This document shows, piece after piece, positions 33,845 through 39,638 of a stretch of DNA of 39,638 nucleotides. Source of the DNA: Ruminococcus sp. (GTDB lineage: Bacteria > Bacillota > Clostridia > Oscillospirales > Ruminococcaceae); contig JAFXDK010000023.1 of NCBI GenBank assembly GCA_017521805.1, forward strand, positions 1 through 39,638, written 5' to 3'. The notes under the pieces are model-generated. The model was not told the DNA's origin. It saw only the letters and a list, made by a program, of their open reading frames with translations, and made no database searches. Position 1 is the stretch's first letter, and each line of letters begins with the position of its first letter. The position numbers and the translations under genes were made by a program.

Positions 33845-34966
33845 TTATTCCCACCAGAATTTCTGTTCAGGCTTCCAACCAAGAATATTTTCCAGTTCCT
33901 CACGGAAACCTCTTTCAATAATTATCTGTGCCACGAATTCGCCATTGTCATTTCCTTCCATAACAACCCAGCCATTATCAGTATGAACCATATCCCAACC
34001 AATATATCCAACTGTCGGGAGCATATCAGAAAGCTGTTTAAGCTTCATTTTAAGGTCGTCCATATCAGGAATCGGATAGCCAATAAATTTAATATGTGTA
34101 TCAGGATGTTCTGCATAACGCTCGCATACCTCGTTAAAACCGTCTGTATTGGCAACGCCCTTTTCCCAGTCAACACCAACCATAAGACTTCCATAAGTAG
34201 CACCGGTTACGAAATCACCGCCGATTCCCACCTTTAACCAAGGATAGAAGCAAAGAACTTCATCGCCAACGCGAACAGTTGTGCAACGCATACAGTTTGC
34301 AGAAGCAGGATGAAGTTTTGACATAGCCTCAGACTGCTTAATAATTTCTTCACATACAACAGATGCAGAATTTCCCCATGCGTGTTCTGCATTATTAGCT
34401 GAACCCTCTGCAAGAAGCGTATCAAACAGTTCACGCACATCTTTTCCTGTTGAATCAACCTTATGTACACCCACACATCTGCCCAGATCCTCAGGCTTAG
34501 CAACAAATACAGGATGTTTTTTTACAAAGTCAGCAAATATATCGAAATCCTTTTCACCGGAAATTTCAATTACATCGCGCTGATAAAATGGCTTGAAGTA
34601 CTGATATGCATCATACTTATTTTTAAGATAATGAGTATCATTGCTGTTATTCAGCTTTTTTGTATAAAGAAAACGGCTGCGGAAAGAGATATATGTTTTC
34701 TTATATTCGTCTGTACCCTCGCCCTCACGATTTACAAGACCATAACAAAATTCCTCATCTATATTGAATCCATAAGCCCAATAATCATAAATGGACTGAT
34801 AATAAACGTTCATTTTACTTTCTTCCGAAGCCTCAGGCATCATCTTATTGATTTTTGCCATTATAAGACCATATGTACGCTCATTATAGATATCTTTTTT
34901 CTCTGCTGCAATATCCTTGCCGATACTTATCATTTCAGCAAGATTCTCTGTAATTTTTAAATTCAT
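33845..34966 (-). CDS. Sugar-transfer-associated ATP-grasp protein
   Basis: A 373-residue protein matching the Pfam ATPgrasp_ST group (sugar-transfer-associated ATP-grasp): HPASANCMRCTTVRVGDEV, then VGIGGDFVTGATYGSL, and at the C-terminus VGYIGWDMVHTDNGWVVMEG followed by NDNGEF, the metal/ATP-binding end of the fold. Such proteins occur in capsule and polysaccharide loci and their reaction has not been fixed; they are thought to ligate an amine to a carboxylate. The N-terminal 100 residues look like a helical region. AAGGGG lies before the ATG. Confidence 0.88.
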   Translation of the reverse strand: MNLKITENLAEMISIGKDIAAEKKDIYNERTYGLIMAKINKMMPEASEESKMNVYYQSIYDYWAYGFNIDEEFCYGLVNREGEGTDEYKKTYISFRSRFLYTKKLNNSNDTHYLKNKYDAYQYFKPFYQRDVIEISGEKDFDIFADFVKKHPVFVAKPEDLGRCVGVHKVDSTGKDVRELFDTLLAEGSANNAEHAWGNSASVVCEEIIKQSEAMSKLHPASANCMRCTTVRVGDEVLCFYPWLKVGIGGDFVTGATYGSLMVGVDWEKGVANTDGFNEVCERYAEHPDTHIKFIGYPIPDMDDLKMKLKQLSDMLPTVGYIGWDMVHTDNGWVVMEGNDNGEFVAQIIIERGFREELENILGWKPEQKFWWE

Positions 34967-34977
34967 AATCTTTCCCC

Positions 34978-35982
34978 TTATATTTTAGTAAGATACAATT
35001 CCTTAAATCCAACCGTTCCTGCTTCGGCTGAAAGAGATTCAAATGAAACATCTTCACCACGGCACCAGTTCACAATAGCCTGAGGCAGATTGCATCCGCC
35101 CATGTGACTGAAAGGATATCCGCCGCCGAATCGTGCATTCATTTCAAGTACATAGGGAACACCATTTACCATAAACCAGTCGGTATCCATGTTGGCGATA
35201 TGCCCTGTGATTTCAGCAAGTTTTCTCGCCTCAGCCGCCAGAACAGGCTCATCAACAATTTCAGCAATATCAGTTTCACCGGCACGCATTGCAATTTTCT
35301 TCTTTGCAATTACACTTTGGTTCACACCATTAAGATTATTGATAAGATCCACACCGTATTCCTGTCCGTCAAGGCATTCCTGATATATAATCTTCTCGTC
35401 CTCCGCAGCGGATTCGTATTTGAGATATGTACGGTTTACAGCTCGGGTATTACGGCTGTAGTAGTAGAGAAGTCCCATTTCATCCTCAGCAATGGAAAGC
35501 GCAATTGAACCGCATCCGAAACGAGGCTTTACAACAATGGGATAACTAAGTTCACCACTTTCAATGGCAAGCATTACCTTTGAAAGCGTAAGATATGTTT
35601 TAGGCACATTAAAGCCCTTATTTTTAAGATACTGATATGTTTTCCATTTATCGTTGCAGACTTCGATAACCTCAGGGTCGGAAACAATAACTCTTGTGCC
35701 GACTGCTGCAAAATCAGCCTTGTGCTTTGCAAGCACCATAAGATCAATATCGAAAAGTGAGATAAGAACATCTATCTTATTTTTCTTACAATAATCAAGG
35801 AGAAAAGGGATATAGTTCTCATCATATATCAAGGGAGTAATTACGCTGTGGTCAGCGTAGTGAAAAGCAATAGTCTTGTCGTCGGAATTACTGACAAAAA
35901 CATGTCCGTTTCCCTGCAAAGCTTCCTTGAAATATTTCACCATATAAGCACGTCTGCCGACAGAAGTCAGTAATACATTCAT
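34978..35982 (-). CDS. ATP-grasp ligase (carbamoyl-phosphate-synthase-like)
   Basis: A 334-residue ATP-grasp protein with the compact pattern of CarB-like members: MNVLLTSVGRRAYMVKYFKE, NDKWKTYQYLKNKGFNVPKT, YPIVVKPRFGCGSIAL (ATP loop), and VLEMNARFGGGYPFS with the NxR metal-binding motif intact. Such small ligases attach amino acids or sugars acids to amines, or form D-Ala-D-Ala-like bonds. It is the third ATP-grasp gene in a row and the most canonical of the four. AAAGGAG lies nine bases before the ATG. Confidence 0.9.
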   Translation of the reverse strand: MNVLLTSVGRRAYMVKYFKEALQGNGHVFVSNSDDKTIAFHYADHSVITPLIYDENYIPFLLDYCKKNKIDVLISLFDIDLMVLAKHKADFAAVGTRVIVSDPEVIEVCNDKWKTYQYLKNKGFNVPKTYLTLSKVMLAIESGELSYPIVVKPRFGCGSIALSIAEDEMGLLYYYSRNTRAVNRTYLKYESAAEDEKIIYQECLDGQEYGVDLINNLNGVNQSVIAKKKIAMRAGETDIAEIVDEPVLAAEARKLAEITGHIANMDTDWFMVNGVPYVLEMNARFGGGYPFSHMGGCNLPQAIVNWCRGEDVSFESLSAEAGTVGFKELYLTKI

Positions 35983-35984
35983 AC

Positions 35985-36428
35985 TTAATTCTCCTTTGAA
36001 AACTCAAAAATAAAGTGCACATCCGATTCTCTCGGTTCATCTGGCATTTCCCATTCCACAAACCCCAGACGATGATACATTGCCAATGCGGGTTCATTAC
36101 GTCTGTCAGCATAAAGATGAACGGCTTTGAGATTCTTTTGTGCAGCGATATCGAGAAAACGGCGTATCAACTGAGATGCGTAACCGTTTCCCTGTGCTTC
36201 GGGTAATGTTGCGACAACTGAAAGATAGCCGCGATTTTCAACTACATTATCAGTATAGCCTGCTGCAAGTGCAACAATTTCTTCGCCGTTCAGTTGAGCG
36301 CATACTGTTGCTTTCTCGTTAAATTTTTCTGCAAGAGAATGAAGGTCACATTTTTGCGATAACGGAACAGGGAATAAATTGTCAACTTTTCTGAGAAATC
36401 TTTCAAGCTGCGCTGTTGTTACATTCAT
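35985..36428 (-). CDS. GNAT-family N-acetyltransferase
   Basis: A 147-residue acetyltransferase of standard GNAT size. The acetyl-CoA loop PEAQGNGYASQLIRRFLDIA and the C-terminal NEPALAMYHRLGFVEWEMP are diagnostic. It probably acetylates an amino group: the amino-sugar nucleotide made in this locus is the obvious candidate (inference). It overlaps the flippase gene by four bases (ATGA, 36425-36428) and the next ATP-grasp gene follows two bases after its stop, so the three are translationally coupled. Confidence 0.9.
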   Translation of the reverse strand: MNVTTAQLERFLRKVDNLFPVPLSQKCDLHSLAEKFNEKATVCAQLNGEEIVALAAGYTDNVVENRGYLSVVATLPEAQGNGYASQLIRRFLDIAAQKNLKAVHLYADRRNEPALAMYHRLGFVEWEMPDEPRESDVHFIFEFSKEN

Positions 36429-37891
36429 TTTGTTTCCCCCTGCTTCTTTCTCTTACCCAACATATTTTTAATCATTGAAAGAATGTACTCAAAACTTTCA
36501 ACTTTAAATATCTTTGAAGCTACGACATAAATCAGTACTCCAAGAGGAATCTGAATGAGCAGTGTAACAATTGAAGGCAGCTTCAGGAATTCTACGCAAT
36601 ATACAATAGCAGCCATTACAAGAGAAAGACCAATCTGCGGAAGCATATCCTTAAACTGTTCAAAGTAAGAATATCCGAGTAATTTTTTATTCGGAAATGC
36701 GTTTACAAAACTTGCAATCAATGTCGAAATAAGGAGACTATATGCCATTGCCATAACTCCCTGGAACATTGTAGCAAGAAGCAGAATAACTCCTACAACC
36801 TTTTTAATAATTTCAAGGATAAGGAACAAATCGCTTCGTCCCATAGCCTTAATTGCATTGAGATTCGCAGTGTGTATAGGATAAAAGGCGTAAGTTATGC
36901 AGAATATACGAAGATAAGGCACGCAGGGCAGCCATTTTTCTGTGAGCATAAGTTCTATAAGCGGTTCTGCACATACAGCCAGTCCAAGCATAACAGGCAT
37001 CATGATATATGTGCTTATTTTTATAGAACGTCTTGTCATAGCGCATACACGGCTTTTGTCGTCCTGCGCATTAGACATAGTAGGCAGAAGCACACTGTCT
37101 ATAGAAGAATTTATATCTGTTACTGCAAGATGAGGCAGTTTTTTTCCCTCATTATAAAATGCAAGGTCGCTTTTTGTATATACTTTACTGATAACAAGCT
37201 GACGTGCCTCATTATAAAGTGTATCCAGAAGCTTTGAAACAAGTATCTTCCAGCCATATGCAAACAATGACTTCAGACGTTCAAAGGAAAACGCTTTTTT
37301 TGGACGCCATTTTACAGTTATCCAGAGAAACGCTGTACTTGCCGCAAGATTAAAGAGATACTGAGCAACCAGAGCCCATACGCCAAAACCGAGATATGCC
37401 ATAACGATACCAACAACAGCAGCACCTAATGTACCTCCGAGGGTAGCAAAAAAGAATCGCTTGAACAGCATATGCCGTGAAACATACGCCTGCTGAACAT
37501 TTCTTACACCGGAAATAATCAGCATAAGGCTCTGTACACGGACAACAGGTGTAAGCTCAGGCAATTCATAAAAATCCGAAATAAGCGGAGCCGAAAAAAA
37601 CATGATTGCGTACATCGCAACACAGAGTACTACATTAAAATAAAATACAGTTGAAAAGTCAAGGTCATCTGCATCTTTTTTCTGTATCAGGGCATTTCCC
37701 ATACCGCTGTCAACAAATACCTGCATAAGTGTTGTGAAAATCATAATCATTCCAAGAGTTCCGTATTCCTCAGGTCCTAAAATGCGAGCGAGTATCATAG
37801 AAACTACAAATGAAACAACCTGTGCACCGCATCTTTCAAGAAAACGCCAGAATAAATTAACTACAGTTTTTATTGAGCTTGATTCAGCCAT
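36425..37891 (-). CDS. Wzx-type oligosaccharide flippase
   Basis: A 488-residue membrane protein with twelve to fourteen hydrophobic segments. The N-terminal FVVSMILARILGPEEYGTLG is the polysaccharide-biosynthesis (PST/MOP) transporter signature, and the length is normal. It moves undecaprenyl-linked repeat units to the outer face of the membrane, where the Wzy protein at 17991-19304 polymerises them. AAAGGAG lies about seven bases before the ATG. It is the second gene of the first transcription unit. Confidence 0.93.
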   Translation of the reverse strand: MAESSSIKTVVNLFWRFLERCGAQVVSFVVSMILARILGPEEYGTLGMIMIFTTLMQVFVDSGMGNALIQKKDADDLDFSTVFYFNVVLCVAMYAIMFFSAPLISDFYELPELTPVVRVQSLMLIISGVRNVQQAYVSRHMLFKRFFFATLGGTLGAAVVGIVMAYLGFGVWALVAQYLFNLAASTAFLWITVKWRPKKAFSFERLKSLFAYGWKILVSKLLDTLYNEARQLVISKVYTKSDLAFYNEGKKLPHLAVTDINSSIDSVLLPTMSNAQDDKSRVCAMTRRSIKISTYIMMPVMLGLAVCAEPLIELMLTEKWLPCVPYLRIFCITYAFYPIHTANLNAIKAMGRSDLFLILEIIKKVVGVILLLATMFQGVMAMAYSLLISTLIASFVNAFPNKKLLGYSYFEQFKDMLPQIGLSLVMAAIVYCVEFLKLPSIVTLLIQIPLGVLIYVVASKIFKVESFEYILSMIKNMLGKRKKQGETK

Positions 37892-37951
37892 TATGCCTCT
37901 CCTTTAACATCTATAGGGAACACCTATATAAATTAAATATTATACAATAAT

Positions 37952-39217
37952 TCAAAAACAACTTTTAATAATTTCGATAATAATATCCTGCTCTTCCGGA
38001 GTCATTTTGTTATCACTGGGGAGACAAAGACCTCTGTTGAAAATATCTGAGCCCACATCTGCAAAATCACCTTTGATATATGCATTTGTTTTTGCTCTGC
38101 CGCTGCCCATTGCAGTAATAAAATCATTTTTTCTGAAAATGGGCTGTGCGTGCATAGGCTTCCATACAGGACGACCCTCAGCATTATACTTCGCAAGTTT
38201 TTCAAGGATTTCAGTAGGACAGCTTTTTCCGTCCTCACTTATGTAAAGAGCATCAGAACCGCTTCTAACCTGACGGCACATAGCGTCTTTATCGATAATT
38301 ATACAGCTGAGCCAGAAGTTAGGCTCACTGTTTTCAGAATCATAGGGATTCATGCTTACAGGAAGTCCCTTGAAGCCCTCTTTGTAGCGTTCATATATAG
38401 CCTTTTTCTGAGCGATATGCTCATCAAGATATGGAATCTGTCCGCGGACAACGCCTGCAATAACGTTGGACATTCTGTAATTATAGCCGATTTCCTCATG
38501 CTGATACCACGGAGCAGCTTCACGGCTCTGAGTAGACCATTTTCTTACCTTTTCAACATCTTCTGTGGAATCTGTCAGGAACATACCGCCTGAGGAACCT
38601 GTAATAATCTTATTGCCATTGAAAGATATGGCGCTATAATCGCCGAATCTGCCTGTCTGTACACCTTTATAGGAAGCACCAAGAGATTCAGCAGCGTCTT
38701 CAATAAGAAGAGCATTATGCTTTTTGCATATTTCTTTAATTTCATCAATTTTTCCGGGTATACCGTAGAGATGAACGAGAACAACAAGACGTACATCGGG
38801 ATACATTTCAAAAGCCTTTTCAAGAGCAGCAGGATCCATGTTCCATGTATCATATTCTGTATCAATGAAAACAGGCTCACCGCCCTCATAAATAACGGGA
38901 TTTATAGTAGCGCTGAAAGTTACATCAGAGCAGAAAACCTTGTGACCGCAAAGCGCACCCTTCCCTGTCTTAGTAATACCGTAAAGCTTTTCACCTGCAA
39001 GCTTTACACTGAGATGAAGCGCGGAAGTACCGGAAGCAAGAGCAGCGGCATGTTGACATCCGATTTTTTCAGCAATCAGGGATTCAACCGTATCAATATT
39101 AGTACCGATTGTTGACATCCAGTTAGAATCATAGGCTTCTGTTATATAAACAATTTCATCGCCATGCATAGTAGGCGTTGAAAGCCATACTTTACTTTCA
39201 AAAGGTTTAAGCTCCAC
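37952..39217 (-). CDS. EpsN-like sugar-nucleotide 4-aminotransferase
   Basis: A 421-residue PLP enzyme of the DegT family. Close in pattern to Bacillus EpsN and Campylobacter PglE, it has WLSTPTMHGDEIVYI, SNWMSTIGTN, EYDTWNMDPAALEKA, LLIEDAAESLGASYKG with Asp174, and ISFNGNKIITGSSGG with Schiff-base Lys203. EpsN/PglE aminate UDP-4-keto-6-deoxy-GlcNAc; the matching 4,6-dehydratase is not in the window. It starts with GTG at 39217, with AAGGAG seven bases upstream; the ATG at 39271 has no such site and family members begin here. It is the first gene of the polysaccharide locus, preceded by a consensus promoter. Confidence 0.9.
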   Translation of the reverse strand: MELKPFESKVWLSTPTMHGDEIVYITEAYDSNWMSTIGTNIDTVESLIAEKIGCQHAAALASGTSALHLSVKLAGEKLYGITKTGKGALCGHKVFCSDVTFSATINPVIYEGGEPVFIDTEYDTWNMDPAALEKAFEMYPDVRLVVLVHLYGIPGKIDEIKEICKKHNALLIEDAAESLGASYKGVQTGRFGDYSAISFNGNKIITGSSGGMFLTDSTEDVEKVRKWSTQSREAAPWYQHEEIGYNYRMSNVIAGVVRGQIPYLDEHIAQKKAIYERYKEGFKGLPVSMNPYDSENSEPNFWLSCIIIDKDAMCRQVRSGSDALYISEDGKSCPTEILEKLAKYNAEGRPVWKPMHAQPIFRKNDFITAMGSGRAKTNAYIKGDFADVGSDIFNRGLCLPSDNKMTPEEQDIIIEIIKSCF

Positions 39218-39309
39218 AGTAATTCTCCTTAAAAATAAAATAAAAGATAACAAAATCTCTAAAAATTGCATAATTTACAAGAAATTATACTTAGCACAAT
39301 ACTCTCTTT

Positions 39310-39338
39310 ATTATATCACTACAAAAATTAAAAGTCAA
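39310..39338 (-). promoter_or_regulatory. Main promoter of the polysaccharide locus
   Basis: On the minus strand TTGACT (39333-39338), 17 bases and TATAAT (39310-39315), predicting a leader of about 86 AT-rich bases before the GTG start at 39217. Confidence 0.82.
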
Positions 39339-39549
39339 TAGCAAAATTTGCTTTTTACAATTTTGCCAAAAAAGACAGCACGATTCACCTGTTTTAGTGA
39401 TATTCATTATATAATACTGTTGAATTATGTCTAAACCGCACAATTCTTATATTTGGAGGTTCCCTATGAACATTAAATCTCCCTCTGCATAATTATTAAA
39501 TAAGGGCACCTCTAATAACCCCATAAAAAACAAAAATCAATGGGTACAG
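39339..39549. other. Intergenic region right of the polysaccharide locus
   Basis: No convincing gene. A plus-strand TATAAT (39410-39415) and a good GGAGG site (39454-39458) precede an ATG (39465) that opens only eight codons, MNIKSPSA, so this may be a gene remnant or a leader. GGGCACCTCTAATAACCCC at 39504-39522 looks to me like the terminal repeat of some IS5-type insertion sequences, but this is from memory and the other end would be outside the window. Confidence 0.35.
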
Positions 39550-39594
39550 AAAAAACAAGAGCCGCTAAATCAGTAAAAATGCTGAAATAGCGGC
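39550..39594 (-). terminator. Minus-strand terminator for a gene entering from the right
   Basis: GCCGCTA (39561-39567) pairs with TAGCGGC (39588-39594), with a CAG/CTG helix inside. On the minus strand it is followed by a T6 run (39550-39555) after five bases. It ends a transcript from beyond the right edge. Confidence 0.65.
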
Positions 39595-39606
39595 ATATAT
39601 GTATGG

Positions 39607-39638
39607 TTATTCGCTGTATTTTTGCCGTATTATCGGCA
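39607..39638 (-). CDS. Possible C-terminal end of a gene running in from the right edge
   Basis: On the minus strand the last bases read PIIRQKYSE followed by TAA (39607-39609), directly upstream of the terminator at 39550-39594. Nine codons are too few to identify. The hairpin TGCCG/CGGCA at 39623-39638 lies in the same stretch. If the IS-end reading of 39504-39522 is right, this would be the end of a transposase. Confidence 0.25.
   Translation of the reverse strand, partial: PIIRQKYSE

Noticed and set aside
38150-38593. 147-codon plus-strand ORF opposite the EpsN-like gene
   Set aside because: Shadow of a certain gene; cysteine- and serine-rich composition with no domain.

Overview
The window looks like chromosome of a low-GC, Gram-positive, anaerobic fibre degrader of the Ruminococcus type (close to R. 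flavefaciens or a gut relative). The main evidence is two secreted proteins ending in cellulosome-type dockerins, one of them a pectin (rhamnogalacturonan) lyase. Supporting evidence is AGGAGG-type ribosome binding sites, many near-perfect TTGACA-17-TATAAT promoters, and a ferredoxin-type aldo/keto reductase. The species is an inference; no rRNA or other marker gene is present. I see no tRNA, rRNA or CRISPR array.

Layout. (1) 1-5533: the 3' part of a leucine-rich-repeat dockerin protein, a convergent AraC regulator, and a divergent PL11 rhamnogalacturonan lyase with dockerin. This is a small pectin-degradation island. (2) 5824-7830, minus strand: a decaying cluster of small membrane proteins and an Lgt-like protein, with two frameshifted genes at its end. 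(3) 8028-9968, plus strand: a regulator that fuses an XRE helix-turn-helix to a desulfoferrodoxin-like domain, a 36-codon small ORF and an MFS transporter. (4) 10018-12105, minus strand: an ECF transporter S component, a DUF1893 protein and an aldo/keto reductase. (5) 12212-12370, minus strand: a candidate structured non-coding RNA with its own promoter and terminator. (6) 12483-15543, minus strand: an ABC exporter operon with a membrane-anchored extracytoplasmic protein.

(7) 15762-39217, minus strand: a 23.5 kb cell-surface polysaccharide locus of the Wzx/Wzy type. It reads from an EpsN-like aminotransferase at the right end through the Wzx flippase, GNAT, ATP-grasp ligases, an SLC13 transporter, a sugar aminotransferase, an O-acyltransferase and RfbA/RfbB. 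A terminator and a new promoter follow. The second unit encodes a fused phosphoglycosyl transferase-aminotransferase, a FemAB-like acyltransferase, another ATP-grasp ligase, an epimerase, three glycosyltransferases, the Wzy polymerase and UDP-glucose dehydrogenase. A strong bidirectional terminator at 15711-15754 closes the locus.

How it works together (inference). The locus makes dTDP-4-keto-6-deoxyglucose and aminates it, makes UDP-glucuronate, and primes the repeat unit on undecaprenyl phosphate. The unit is then extended, flipped and polymerised. Four ATP-grasp ligases and one FemAB-like enzyme are far more amide-forming capacity than an ordinary capsule needs. I read the product as a polysaccharide decorated with amino acids or other carboxylates. 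The most unusual items are this ligase-rich locus, the phosphoglycosyl transferase-aminotransferase fusion, the candidate ncRNA and the XRE-desulfoferrodoxin fusion.
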